The notes: generated by a model from the sequence alone, not told the origin. Counted from the stretch's first letter, positions 34,669-47,749 are shown. The stretch is 64,000 bases of DNA from Aspidiotus rigidus (GCA_035079385.1 JAVHKY010000010.1:4278001-4342000), one strand, 5' to 3'. Translations and numbers: made by a program.

Positions 34669-34928
34669 TGTGACCTGTCACGAGAAAACTCTCGAAGCGT
34701 CCAAAAAATTGATCAGGAGAAAAGTTATTTTTCAAGTTATCAAAACCATCTGAAAACGTGTAAAATTTTGAAGAAATTTTTCATATAATTATTCTTGAAG
34801 ATCTGTCGCGAGAAAACCACACAAGAGCCCAGGAAAATGATTTTCGTCGTTTTAATGAATTGAAATACACTATTTTTCACAATCTGTTTGATGCATGCTT
34901 ATGGGGAGTTTTCTTATGACAGGTCACA
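34669..34928. mobile_element. 260-bp TIR element (MITE candidate)
   Basis: Ends are TGTGACCTGTCACGAGAAAAC (34669, 19 of 21 positions matched) and its reverse complement ending at 34928. The outer 12 bp (TGTGACCTGTCA/TGACAGGTCACA) are perfect. A similar CTGTCGCGAGAAAAC block occurs internally near 34803, suggesting an internal duplication of the end. No ORF and no certain target duplication. Confidence 0.55.
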
Positions 34929-37900
34929 ATAATGTGTGTTGAATCTTTGATTCTAATGCACAAAGATGCTGGGAGGAGTGGAAATAGTTCCACATACCTC
35001 GAAATAAGCGTGCAAATAGATGTGTATATCCGTATTTGGCAACAATGATATCACAATCGCTTTTCAATTTAACTAATTATCGGTCTGATTCTAGTGCCAG
35101 AAACTTATATTTTTGCCGTATGTAGCAAAGAATGTGGAAAATTATAGACACATGAAATTTACATCATCATTCTGATTCAAGTAAATTTCCATGTGTAGCA
35201 AGTGCACGCTTGATACACCTAAGTTTCCACCCATTTCTGATTCCTGATGGCACCTGCACTAGAAACTCTTTTCCATTCGCATCATCGAGATATCCTGTAG
35301 TCAGAAATGAAGACTTGCAAGTGGCTCGTAATTTTAACGACGACCTCACGTCTTAGCCAACATATGTACGCTGAGGTTGTACTCATATCCGTCATTGTAT
35401 GATGATTTACGAGTACCAATTGAAGTGTTCTTCCGCTAGAGATTCTACCCCAATATTCTGATGTTAAGGCACATCTTCATAGTCCGTACTTCTAGTTTTT
35501 ATTTACTTCGGTTGGCTGCGCTGGTACGAGAATTTTGTCGTATTTCATATTTAATCTGCTTATAGTTACCTACCCGTTACACAACGTATCTGTAATTACC
35601 TAGAACGAATAGGAACAAGTCATTTTATTTTTCCCTAAGAGGGAAACTAATATTCGTAGATTTGTGTTAATCCTGGATTCTCGAATCCTCTATTGGACAC
35701 CAATTATAAGTCCAACCCAACCTCGCTATATGTACTAATTCGGTAAAATAAGAAGCCCAGTTCACTAATGGTGTGGCGGCTCACTACTGCATTGATGAAG
35801 TATGCAATTTAACGAAGTATCGGTTTTTATGTAGTTTAAAGCTCGAACTATAAAAGCGAAACACGAGGGAAAGAAACGAAACTTTCGTATTATGCTCACG
35901 CCTGTCTAATCTCAAAACGGGAAATTTCATTTTATGGTCTTCTTTTTTTTTGAAGCGAAAGTGGAAGATACTTATCTGTACTGTAGAGAGAAACCTTTTT
36001 ATCCTGACTTCTGTAGTATGTGTTTACATAAAGTAGACCCATGTCGAGTAATTGTTTTACCGCGAGTCCTTCTCCATTCGCTTTCGCGTATTCGTGATCT
36101 CGTCTTAAATCCATTATTTTATCTTCGTTTTTCTTCACTTCAGTCGGCGACATACTTTTTCTTCAATCCAGCTCCCCCGTTTTGGCGGCGCTGTCTCTTC
36201 GTGACGCCTTATGTAATACGAAAGAAGAAACGAAGTAAAACAAACCCATGAGTGCTTCGTCTATTAGTGCAGTGCAAACTAATTCTAATGTCAGTTCACA
36301 GTTCTACACTATCCTTGTTGGGGTGAAACTCGTTGTTCAAGAAAAATGTATTCAGCGACACAAGAAGGATTTTATTTATTTGATGATCGCAGCGAGAAAG
36401 AAAAACCACGAGAAGAAAGAGACTTCGTCAATATTCGCAAAATAAGTTTTATTTTATTTGAATTCCAGCCTTCTTCTTTTCGCATCTTCTTGGTAATATC
36501 AAACACGAAGTTAAAGCAGACGATCTTGGAACGAAACATCTTGGGCTTATGAATGCGAAAGTTTTCTGCTACAAATTTAGAACGGTTTTTATCCTTTGGA
36601 ATGGAAACATTTCTAGTTATTTCATGTTGTGATTATTCTGGTCGTCACAAACATAGCCCTGAAGGGTGTCTATTGAGGGGTGTGCTAATTTTCGTTCTGG
36701 CGAAGTCCGTTACATCGATAAGATGTGAGAGAATGAATTTCGAAGAGCTTCGCTTTTAACTCTTGATGTGACCACCTCACCATATCCCATCAATGGTTTA
36801 AGAACTTTACTTGTTGAAGTTCAGCTCCGTTATTTTCTTCTTTTTTTTTCTCCCCCTCCCCCCTCCACTCCCTAAAAATTGTTAATTCCCACTTATGTAC
36901 GAATCTCTCTGTAGTCTGTAAGGTATTTCCTCATTCAAAACATGTGTTCTGGAAAGAACTTAGTCTGAATGAGGTATTATGAGGAGAATAAACCAATACC
37001 TATTATGAATATTACTAAAATCGCATCAAAAATGATAGCTATTATGAGCGCTTTCGCATTTGAACGACTTTTGTACCTTGTTGAATGATGGTTCTTCAAC
37101 CATAAGGACTCACGATAACAATTATTTTTGCGATTTGGTAAAATTCCTACGATCGGTTTAACCTCATTCTATATGTGTAATTGTAACTTGGAAGACCGTA
37201 TGAATTGGAAAAGTACGGTGTTTTATGCTCTCATAGATATTGGATGGATTTGAAAGAATGAGTGTGAGTAGCCATATAGTATAGAGTGCGTTAGTAACGC
37301 CTGGTAACCAACACAATTCGAAAATAGACTCAAGTCATCCTGACGTCACTCATCGCTACACTCCCTGCCAACGAGGGCGCGAACCACATGGCGGAAACAC
37401 ACTTTAAAAAATCGAAAACTCTTTTTAATCTGATCGATTGTATCGTTTTTGAATTCATCACAGTACACTAGATTGTTTCAATCATACGTTCAAACTGAAA
37501 AATTGATAAGCAATTGCGTGTTTGTATTCAGAATTAGAAAGTTCTCTAGTATTTGAAAATGTGTCTGCGGTTCTTTATTCACTTTTTGTTTTCAAATATG
37601 AACGTAAGGTAAGATTGAATATGAAGTATATATTTCTTGTTCACAATCCGAGTTGGTAATGAAGGGTAAGATTGACGATTTTAAGCGGGCTATGGGGTAC
37701 GTTGGGGTAAACAGATATAGAGCTTGTGACGTCCCAATAACTCACTCTATATCTATCAAAAGTCAACGAATATAAAGCTTTGAAAAATTTTCGAACGTAT
37801 TTTTAGTTGTAGATTTCACCTATATTTCACCTTCATCCATGTATGTGGAAGAGTTTGAGTTTGTAAACATTTTCAAATGTGGACATAAAGTTGGAATACT

Positions 37901-37954
37901 TCAGTCTTGCATAATAAATTTTAATTTACTTCTTCAATTAAAACATTGTACTAA
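34929..37954. other. Unassigned DNA
   Basis: No gene recognised. The minus strand is open at 35349-35167 with a rather protein-like product (segments GYLDDANGKEFLVQVPSG and KLRCIKRALATHGN) and a possible acceptor (CTACAG) at its start, but no family is identified. A TGACGTCA site lies at 37341-37348. C-rich and T-rich runs occur near 36837-36870. Confidence 0.35.
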
Positions 37955-38305
37955 TTAGAAGGAAACGAAGATGCCATCAAAGTAGCACGCAGAAGAAAAT
38001 GGGATTGGGCAGGTCATGTATCAAGGATGGACGACAACAGGTGGGCTTATAGAACTACTTTTTGGCAGCCTTATAGTAGAAGAAAAAAGGGAAGACAGAA
38101 AACTAGGTGGAGAAAAGACTTCGATAACTTCCTAAGAAACCCCCTATTTCACAGGGTGGCTAAAGATAGGTCGGAATGGAACAGACTGAGGGAGGCCTTT
38201 GCCCACAAACAGGGCCAGCGATGAGACGAGTTCGATCTGTAGGAAATATAGAATAATTGTACATAAAATATCGCTAATAAAGGCTTTTATTATTATTATT
38301 AATTA
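37955..38305 (+). mobile_element. 3' end of a non-LTR retrotransposon (RTE-like LINE)
   Basis: An open frame (37955-38224, 89 codons) encodes the typical C-terminal tail found after RT in RTE/BovB-like and related LINEs: ARRRKWDWAGHVSRMDD followed by a basic RKKGRQKTRWRKDF block, then a conserved-looking AKDRSEWNRLREAF before the stop. A short 3' UTR follows, and the copy ends in an ATT microsatellite (38289-38302), typical of RTE 3' ends in place of poly(A). RT and endonuclease are missing, so this is a 5'-truncated dead copy. The RTE assignment is by tail type and short UTR; other clades share the motif. Confidence 0.75.
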
Positions 38306-40189
38306 TGATTTTTTAATCCTATGTTACAGGTAGGTGCTGTGACTCTGGTATATTTGTCTCTTGTATCCTGTGATGGAAAATGATTGTCTGTGGTTTATCA
38401 GCTGTCAAACAGTAAAGAATTCTTCCTGGTAACATTATTTTTATGCGATTCTGAAGATATTTCGAACTGCCAAAAACGACGCTGCTTACTGCTTATCGCT
38501 ATCACGTCTACGTTTTTGTAGGATTCTTGTTTGAAAGTGAGAAAACGTGGAAATTGAGTGTATATTTAAACCATTGTAGGTATAGTAGATTTTGGAGCAT
38601 ACCGAAGTATCAGCATGGTCGAAAAAATTTCTCCATACCAGGGTCCATTCTTATTGAAACTCATCTTCTGAATGTGTTGGGTTAGGCAATGCTCGTTTTT
38701 GCGTCGCAAATCCGTTATCAAAATTGTCACGCTTTTAGTCTCGTTACGTTAGGAAGAAACAGGATGCGTGTAACTGAATGCAGATATTCAAATCGTCGTA
38801 CGGTATAAATACATCATTAAAAAAATCTCAAGCCATATTTTGTTCCAGAACAATTTCAATTCATTACCAGTATGATATAGGAAGCCAAGTATGGGCAAAC
38901 TTGAACGATTTTTTGTATATTCAAAAACTAGACGTGCTAGTAAGAAACAAAGAGTGGCATCGTTTCCAACGTTGGGAATACTTCTAGAATCATCTCATCA
39001 CAAAATATTAAAAACTATCCGTGAGTTGGTGAGAAGAACGTCGTACATAATTTTAATGCCGTGTACTGGAGTAACTGCATTTGAAAATCTTTTAACGAAG
39101 CTACTTATGGACATTTTTTTCTGTTTGTCTTGGAAACTCTTGATTTCTTTTGCACAACCGTCCACGTAATCTTCATAAGCTTTATTCACTCCATTTCTCG
39201 TAGTATGTCGCTACCTCCTCTCCCTTTTCCGTGAAAAATGTATAAATGATTATATCTCATCATGTTCCGTCCTCTGTCAACCAGATTTTTGTAGTCTATA
39301 TTATAAAATAATGACATCTTCTATTGGACAAGTAATCTTGAAATTGGTAAAGTCATTAAAATGAAATGAATTATGCGGGAGCTCTGGATTATAAAACCAT
39401 CGACGGACCGAAGGTACTGATTATTGTAAGGTTATGATACATTATAAAAAACTCCAATGGGAACGTTCCCAAGTCGCAGATTAAGACATTATCACATGAG
39501 CGCTATCGGTAAAAACACCATAAACTGACTTTGAGACGTTTCTGTATTATTGAAACGCCGTTTGATATTTTCAACAGAAGCGCCCGTGTTGTAATCTCTC
39601 GATAGAAATGATAACTTCCTTAATAGTTTCATCGAAAAGAAATACCAGTTGGGTTCTGGGTGAAATTTTTTCCTCGTCTTCCAACCTGTAGAAAAAGTTT
39701 GTGGAGTGAAACTTACGCTCAATTCTCTCAACTTTTTTTGCTAGGGTCAAGCTTGAAAACTTCCCTTCTACTTTGATGGAGAAATGAGATTAGGAAGTTA
39801 GATAATTGCCGGTATTATTGAGGACGAATTGCGGAAAATAAGCTGTATGTAAGGAGATGGAATAATGCTGTATATCCGATAATTCTTGAAAATAGATGTC
39901 CTTACGTATTTTTTTTTCTTTTTCTGATATCGTACTTTGATAAATAATTTGATCGTTGAAATATATGCAGTCTGTGAGCGATTACTTGGCGGGTGTTAGA
40001 GTGTATTTTCGTCTGCGTTGGCATTATGTACACGCGATGTTGCAGCGAAGAGTATACGCGAACCCCGTGCAACAACCGCCAACTCATCGCTCGCAGACTA
40101 GAATTGAGAAAATTCTACAACTTGAGCAAAAATAATTCTACAAAATTACATTGAAAATGAAATTCGTGTTGTTGATTCTCTCCACGATG
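38306..40189. other. Unassigned DNA
   Basis: No gene or transposon recognised. Confidence 0.35.
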
Positions 40190-41900
40190 GATGGGTTATT
40201 ATGGATACCCACATTCACAACATAGTTATTGAACGCCTTTATCACCTTTTTTGGGTGCTTTCCTATGTATCATATCAATCTGGAGTACTTTCTCGACGTG
40301 CCATCATGTGTTCCTTTCTTGGCTTCCATTTTCTTGAGGACTCCTTTATGGTAGCCGTTGGCTTCTGCGATCTGCTTTACCATCTCGACTTCATTTCTCT
40401 TCAGGATAGAAATTGCTCAGTAGGAGTAGTTCTGGATTGTCGCTAACATGTACCTGGGGTGGTGGTTCAAGTCATTTGGGTTGATGGTGTCCCCTGTCCG
40501 TGTGCGTCGGTTGTTTACCAGCGAGACTGTTAGGTCCAAATAGTTGATGGTCTCCTTCCCCTTCTCTACTGTCAATTTGATGCTTTCGTTCATTACATTT
40601 GTTTCAAGAAGGAATTGGTCCACCTGTCTATTAGTGCCTGATCACACAAGATAGAAATTGACGCTTACCATCATTGTTTGTAGTCCGAAGGAAGGCATAC
40701 TCAATGAAGTAAAACGAGGAGTAATTTATAATGACCACAGAACCTTCATTTTACTCCATTGAGAATACCTCCCTTCGGTGTGTCTGGCCGTAACTTGGCA
40801 AATTGTATTAATCCTATTGTTTGTAGTGTTGAAAATATTAAATTCATGTAGATACGAATATCTACATATCTGACCCAGTGTTTGATCGCATTTTGGAACT
40901 TGCTGCCCTACAATATCTTGTTTTGTATGTCATTCATGAATATGTCGGCCAGTATCAGTGACAGCTGCCCTTTTCCTGGCTATATAACTTGTTATTGAAG
41001 CGGTAATAGTGCTGGCTCAAAATCTCTTCCACTCTTGGCGTACTTCGGCTCAATGGAGTTCTCGTGGTACTCGTTGTTTTGAAGCAAGTCGAGAAGTTTC
41101 TCCTTTGAATGGTACCAAAAATGTTTGTCACATCCAAGGATACCAGCTTGTCGCTATTCTTTATTTCCACCTTGTCCGGTCGCTCTATCAGCTCACCATT
41201 GTTTCCGACGCTTTTTCAGGGTGCAAACTGAAAGTTTTGTTTCAATAATATGGCTGCAATCTTCGCTGTCTCGTAACATGGTGATTAGATGCTATTGACC
41301 AGTGCACAGTGGTCATGTCGGATGATTCGCTTTGTGGAGTTTGACAAGCTCCTTGAATTTCGGTTCTACCGGGTTCATTTCCCACCAGGCACATTGTTCT
41401 CTTTCAACGCAGCTTCCAACCTGTTCTAGGTCCTTTTTCAGCTCTTAGTATCCATTCTCTGCAATGTACGACTCCACTTTTTGTGTGTAGTCCCCTTTCT
41501 CCATCACCACTACGGTGTTGCCTTTGTCAAAATCAGGTTGTTCTGTCTGATCTTCTTTTGTAGTTTTTTGATCGTCCTAGCTGCATTTCTTGCGTTCTGT
41601 CACCAGTTTGGTACATAGTCTCCTTGATGTACAACAGTACTTTCCCAATCCTAATTTGGGCTTCTGGTCTCACATTGTGTTGCATGATTTGAATTGCATG
41701 ACCATACGCTCAAGCTCACACTGGTTCAATCTCTCTGGCTGCCCGTACTTGGTACCTTTTCCTAGCAATCTTTCTTCTTCTTCTTTGGTGAAGGTGACGC
41801 GTGGTAGGTTCCGTGTTCTGGGAACAAAGTTGTGCTTAGATGTCGCTCTCAGTTCGGAATGTTTCTTCTTGATTGATCTGTTTGGTTTGAGCTTCCACCT
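40190..41900 (-). pseudogene. Old Penelope-like element RT (PLE-2), different lineage, heavily decayed
   Basis: On the minus strand the PLE landmarks appear in order, in several frames: LPRVTFTKEEEERLLGKGTKY (N-terminal domain, 41.8 kb), NNLILTKA then GNTVVVM (41.5 kb), PKFKELVKLHKANHP (RT start, 41.35 kb), DKLVSLDVTNIF (first catalytic Asp, 41.14 kb), SLILADIFMNDI, and HWVRYVD (40.87 kb), where the catalytic pair is interrupted. After an insertion come DQFLLETN, INYLDLTVSL and NHHPRYMLATIQNYS (40.6-40.44 kb), then KHPKKVIKAFNN near 40.22 kb. The wording LDLTVSLVNN differs from the other PLEs here. The GIY-YIG domain is not recognisable below 40.19 kb. Many stops and frameshifts make it a fossil. 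Confidence 0.75.
40684..40815. mobile_element. 132-bp nested insertion with inverted repeat and 11-bp TSD
   Basis: ATTGTTTGTAG flanks this segment on both sides (40673-40683 and 40816-40826). The related sequence at 41921-41960 has the same flanks joined without the insert (an empty-site paralogue). The insert contains a hairpin: arm 40685-40722 is the reverse complement of 40741-40778 at about 30 of 38 positions, with CCGAAGG/CCTTCGG ends. No coding capacity. Confidence 0.6.
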
Positions 41901-41965
41901 GAAGATACAAATTGACGTTCACCAGCATTGTTTGTTGTGTTAAAAATAGTAAATTCGTGGTACTT

Positions 41966-43989
41966 AGAGACATTGGTTCAACGACAAGATTGTTTCTCTT
42001 GCCATCTAATTAAATGAATACAATAATTTTGTTAGATTTTTATAGATGTAGAAGACAAATGAGTCAAGGTTCAACGCAACAAAACTGTATTCATCTGATC
42101 AGACTATAAAACACAATATGTGAAGTTTTATCAACTGAATGGGCGTTCTGTGTAATCACAGTTACTACACTTCACCGAAAACATAATCATTTAAATGTCG
42201 TAAAAGATCTCATTAAATCTGCGCGAAGGACATTTCTTCTCTAGAGAAGTTGGATTTTGAAGGAAGAGGGAAGCAGTGGTCAGTGGGACTGTACTGAATA
42301 GGCTCATTTTACGTCATTAGAATTGCGTGTTCGTTTACTTCAACACAAGGAAATGAAATTTTCACCGTAACGAAATTATATTTAGAAGGAATTCATGGTC
42401 TTTCCCTTACCCTATACGATCTGCTGTTGCTCAATGAAGAGGAGGAAAGTACCTACCAGTAATATTTTTTGTACTCGTCTCGATATTTATTATTATTTTA
42501 TTTTATTTATTTCTTCTTTTCTGAAACTTCTCGTTTAGTACAGGTGTGAAACTTAACAGCTAATCGTAAAAATAAAAAGTTAGTTCAAAATTAAAGGCCG
42601 TGCCGCATTGCTCAACAAGGTAAGAAGAGCTCGACGTTTTTAACCTGGAATAGGACATAGGGTAGTTAACGTGCGAAGAGTGAGCGTTCGTTTTAATATC
42701 GCGGATTAAATTTAATTGCTTTCGCGTTAAAAAAGAATAATGCGTTCGGCTGATAATGACGAAGAAGAAGGAAGATGGAAGAACGGCGTCAGAAAGGGTA
42801 GTGCTTGTCGGTATTTTTTAGATTTTTTACCATTATTGTTGAAGAGACTCACTTTGTGGAATGTGGAAAGCGCGTGTGAAACGATGAAAATTTTTGTCGT
42901 CCGTCTTTCTCGCTTGTGCCCTGTTCGACTTACATCATGCGTTGTATCGGCGCGTAGTCGTTTCCATTCGTAGCGTGAGGTTGGCAACAATGTTCGGCTT
43001 TTTCACCATGCGGCGGCTCTACGTTGTCGTTAGTAGTAGTTCGTCTTACACACGTTGACGAACGTTTAGTACTAGTAGTTACCTTCGACAACGACGACGT
43101 TCGTCTTAGTGTTTGTTCGTGCTTCGTACACGTATTCACCGCCATCGGTCGGTTCAGTCAGTTTTCGGTAGTTGGTCTTCGACGTGACGAGGGTTCGATG
43201 CTCCGACTGTCGAAGATCCGCGATAATAATATTAATAATACAATAATGATACCACTAACGACGATGACAATAATATCGCTTTAGTCGTCAGCAAAGTAAT
43301 TCGCTTTCACCCAGTGCAATGAAATTCTGTGTTAATGTGCGCGTTCGATAAAATCGTATCAATCGTTACAAAAAAATATTATTATCCCAAATTTTCCCAT
43401 ATCAATCGATTGTAAAATTGGATCGTTTAGTTTTTGTTTTTTTTGTGTTACTTACCCGATTTTTTTCCCCCGTTGATTTTTCTGTTGAAGTTCCTCGTTT
43501 AAAAAAATTACCAGCGCTTTATACTTAGCCGTAATACTTGTTGATTTATTTTTCTCCTCCGTTCACCACGTTTCTTGTTAGATTCTCCCTCGTTTTCGTT
43601 TTTCAGTTTTTCTTCGTTAATTATTCTTCGTTCGACACTGATCTGTGATTTATTAGTTTCTTCCAAGCTATACCAATTTATATTTTTCGACCTATCGTGC
43701 TCTAGTTTACCATTGTAATCTTCATCATCCGTTCGTGATAAGTGAAATATCGCCTATATCATAATAGATTATATTTATAATTGCGTTAGTTCGTCGCTTT
43801 GACGTTCTAAATTTCCGTTTCCGCATCGATGTTGATAGATGCTTGTTTTTTTAAAACACATTTTATGTGGATGAAACTGTTGACGTAAAGCGCTTATCTC
43901 GTCGAGTGTCCGCCAGATTGAACGATTAGTGTTTTTTTTTTTTTTTATATGCGTGCTCTATGTTCTATTCGATATAAGACCTATTCATT
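41966..43989 (+). other. Unassigned DNA, possible promoter and 5' leader of the exon at 43990
   Basis: The first 600 bp are AT-rich and featureless. From about 42890 to 43210 the sequence is rich in CpG words (GTCGT, ACGACGACG, GCGGCGG), like the flanks of arthropod first exons, and 43330-43960 is T-rich. No TATA box or intron boundary can be assigned with confidence. Confidence 0.3.
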
Positions 43990-44235
43990 ATGGTGGTGCT
44001 TGAAAGTCCGACGCCAGACGTAGCGTCGGCAGCTGTTGGACTACTGGATCCGTCGGGCCCGCAAATACCGTTGAGCGTAGACACGAGTACGGCTACCGGT
44101 TCCTCGGTGACACTAGGCGACTCACCTACCGGTCGAGGTTCGTCCTCGATGAAGATGGTACCGAAACGATACACAAATCTGCATAACTGGCTCTCGCTCG
44201 GACCCGTGTCTGCGAAACAACTTAAGGAAGCTGTG
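43990..44235 (+). CDS. Probable first coding exon of an unidentified gene
   Basis: ATG at 43990 opens 82 codons that end in KQLKEAV exactly before a donor-like GTAAAC at 44236, phase 0. The product begins MVVLESPTPDVASAAVG, continues with a low-complexity Ser/Thr/Gly/Pro segment (TATGSSVTLGDSPTGRGSS), then a more structured end with KRYTNLHNWLSLGPVSAK. Codon composition is GC-rich compared with surrounding AT-rich DNA, and the reading frame would run only 17 codons into the putative intron before a stop. These are signs of real coding sequence. I do not recognise the family; the Trp-containing end could be the start of a folded domain completed by a later exon. No later exon was found in the 20 kb downstream. 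Confidence 0.5.
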
Positions 44236-46771
44236 GTAAACATTTTTTACATGTTTAAAATCTCTTGCTTGACCTTTGACCCTGTGTGAGGACGGAACTC
44301 GTGACGCTTCGTGAAAAACGAAACTTTGTTACAATTTGCTGAATTTCAGTTTGTAGTCTGAGAAAAATCGATATCTATAATAGCGCTAGTTTGATCGAAC
44401 AAACAGAAATATTGCGAGTGATTCTCGTCTCCCAAGGTGGATTGGAAAACCTACTTCTAGCGGAGTGACCGAAGATATTTTCATGAAATTTTGTAGAAAT
44501 CATTGCGAATTAGTTATAGCGGTGTAAAGTCAGTATCTTTGAAAATATGCAATATCGTGCTGACTCAAATTTCTCAGACTGGGAATCAGATATGCAGCTC
44601 GTTGGGGCCTCGAGAACTCTCATGGTCGAATTCTCAAGTAGTTTCTCGCGGGCCTTCTCTGGTTGGGTCAGCATGATACTGAAAATATGTATTTTCGAGT
44701 GAAATTAAATTAAACCGAAGTGATATGATTTTTCTGTCAATTTCTCGTAAAAATTCGACACGACCTCGGTACTTTTGTGGAAGAGTGCGAAACACCCAGG
44801 CGATTCGATGTTCATCGATAGGGAAAAATCTTGTAAACCGTTAAAACTTTGAGAATATATATAAAACTAATTATGGGAACTGAGGAAATTTAATCATCCG
44901 GAAGAAATCCCCCCCCCCCCCCTTGCATTTCCATTTTAAGCTAATTTTAAGAAATCCAACTTTGATGGTTTCCAGCTGAATTGGAGCAAACATCGTTCAC
45001 TAGAGAGCTAGTTTTACGATCGTGAGTCAGAACTACTCTCTAAAATTTCGAGGGATCATTGGAGTCCATAACTTTAACTTGGGCCGAGTGTCAACTTTAC
45101 GGTCCCGTTCATCACGTTAAGAATCTAAAACTGACGTCATTAGATGTTTCTATTGGGGAAGCTCAAATTGGTAGATTCGCGCTCGAGTCGATTGAAGAAT
45201 CACCTCAATTCAATCTTGTCATCAGTGTGTTCATATTTAGAGCTCAGTACAGGGTGGTCACTTTTCTGGAAAAATTCGAAGTCGGTGAAATTCAAAAAAT
45301 TCGGGTAGCTTCCGTCAAGCTATCCAGTTTCAATGACTAGCAGTCGAAAAAATGCTCTGATCGGCGAGGAGGACATGAAAGGTAGATTCAGGCGAGTTTA
45401 TTATTCGAAGATGGGGCTAATTCCTCTCGAATGAAGCAACATACGATCGTTCGATACGCGGCTCTTCACTCCGAAAATCTATGGCTTGGTGTGAAATTGG
45501 AAAAAATTTTAAAATTCTGTAGTCAGTATGGTGAACGGTATTCGCTCTTATCTACGAACACTGTTTTCTCACGATGGTCGTAATTTAGTGATAAGATACT
45601 ACGTCTTTTGCGATAAATGAAATTCGACGATAAGAAAACAAAAAGTGAGGAAAAATATCAATTCGGTGAAAATTGAGAGAAATTTAAAGCGGTAGTCGAA
45701 AGTTGAATTTACTGAGAATTTTTTCAGACCATGGCTTCTAACATTAGTCTTTCTTGCAAACTTTTCTGCTGACGTAGCCATTATTCGAATGACAAAAACC
45801 TTGGTCGTAACAAACGGAGGATGGAACGATAAGCAAATTCAGTTGTAAGAAGCGTTGAGGGGGTCTCAACTATTTAACGCCCCATGATTTTTTCCTTACA
45901 AAATTACAAAACTAGGTTTTACTTTGAGGTACGTGACTTCATCATTATTGTTTGTACATATTATTACAATCTATTATTTGTTTTTAATTTTTGGTCGTAT
46001 TTTAGAGCCAAGTGCCTCTAGATGAAGGAAATGTTGATTGTTTTCATCATTCCGCGTATGAAATCTGTCAAAATCTTTCCATTTTGAAGTCTCTCAGTCA
46101 TTATATTCTTCTTGCTTTCTATTAGCGTAGATTAGTCTCAATAATAAAATTGATAGGGCTCTTCATTTTACGCACGATGAAGTTGTTCTGTTTCAGCGGT
46201 CTATGTATTGTTCTTTACAAACTTGTCGTTATCGGGTTTATAGCTCTAAGCATTGATGACCTTGCTTGTCGAATTTTCGAAGTTTCGCTGGTATAAACTA
46301 AGACTTTCAATGTTTTCGCAAAATATTACGCCTTCGAGTACACTCGACTAAAACGTTTCGATTTTCTCGCAATTTTAGTGTCTCTTCGAGCTCTCTCTCG
46401 TGGTTTACTTTGACGAAAATTCGGTAGTCATGGATTTTTTAATAAGAAATACCTAGTAAATTTCTTCGTGTCAGACTCATGAAATTTGGCGGCATCATCA
46501 GCTGATACATCTTCTCGATAAACGATTTTACTTTCGTAGCCTGATCAACCTGATGGGGCTTCTTTACTCGACCGTCAAAAATGAGACGCCCGAAAATGAA
46601 AGATGTCTCGAGCGTATCCAAGTACTTTTTGTACGCTACACGATCTCGTAAATTGTTGAAAATAGTTCTTCGGGTGAAAATTATCATTAATAATGCCATG
46701 AGATGGAAAATACAGAGACCGAATGAAGACAGTTGTGATTACGCGTAAAATCCCGAGATCTTACTGTCCAC
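44236..46771 (+). other. Probable intron sequence after the 43990 exon
   Basis: No acceptor-exon-donor unit that continues the frame could be identified. Contains 14 C at 44909-44922 and a TGACGTCA site at 45132-45139. Confidence 0.3.
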
Positions 46772-46833
46772 AAGCTCGGATTAGTGTCAACGGCGAAAGT
46801 CCAATTTCGTATATTTGATACTAATCCGAGCTT
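46772..46833. repeat. Hairpin with 18-bp stem
   Basis: AAGCTCGGATTAGTGTCA at 46772-46789 pairs with TGATACTAATCCGAGCTT at 46816-46833, 17 of 18 positions plus one G-U-type difference, over a 26-nt loop. Size and loop are near those of a short miRNA-type precursor, but the stem is shorter than usual. It may equally be a tiny foldback remnant. Confidence 0.6.
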
Positions 46834-47749
46834 CCGATCAATAAAATTCTCCGAGCTTTCTTAGTATATTTCTGCGTTCACGCGGACGTTCTCTCAGTTT
46901 GAAACGACTTTGTGCCGGATAAGAAACGAAAGGTCAGGTTTTCATGCGTGATTTTTGTAACCACTTCTTAAGACACATGGGGTCGTGATTTCAAACTCTT
47001 CTGACTTGGGAATGGAAATAAGCGTGATCTTTGTAATTTCTTGAATATTTGGGGGATGCTGTATGAACGTAAGTTGTGAATCAAGTGTTCTTCTAATCGT
47101 GAAATAATAGCGTCTGCTGTGCACCCAATGTGCTATACTTCTAGGTTAGCTCATCTTGCGTGAAAAATAGCGATTGTGGGAAAGGAATTTGCCGACTGTG
47201 ACATAGTGGTCTTCAGACGTTTCCCTTTGGGGACGTCCATATTATTACGTATAAGTAAATCTTGGCGATTTTCCGATTCCTTCATCTACCTTGGTAATAT
47301 GTCATGCACTTTTTTTTAAAATAGTTGCTTGAATCTTACTAGACATAGTAGATCAAAAACAAGAAAATTAGTTGTGAATGAATTTCTTTGAGAAAACCGG
47401 TTACAAAGAAAGTCTATGAAAACGGTCTACAAAGAAATGAAGGAATGTAAGGCATCTCACACAGGCGTTCATCATCGGACTAAAGCTTTACGACGTCACG
47501 AAACGACGCAACAGTTCGAGGGACAAGAAGTTAACATGAAAGGGTAATTCAGAAAACACCTTGTGGAAGCACCCTCGTTCCGTTTGACGTCCTCGAACCT
47601 ACATTATGAACACATTTATGAGTCCCTTCAATGAGGCTGAAGTCCCTCTTTATCTGAAATCCGAGTTCCAACCCTCTTACAATGTTACCTGAAGCTTAAG
47701 ATATGTCAGTTTAACAACTTACTCTATCTATAAGCTACCTTCGGACATT
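46834..47749. other. Unassigned DNA
   Basis: Nothing recognised. Confidence 0.35.
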
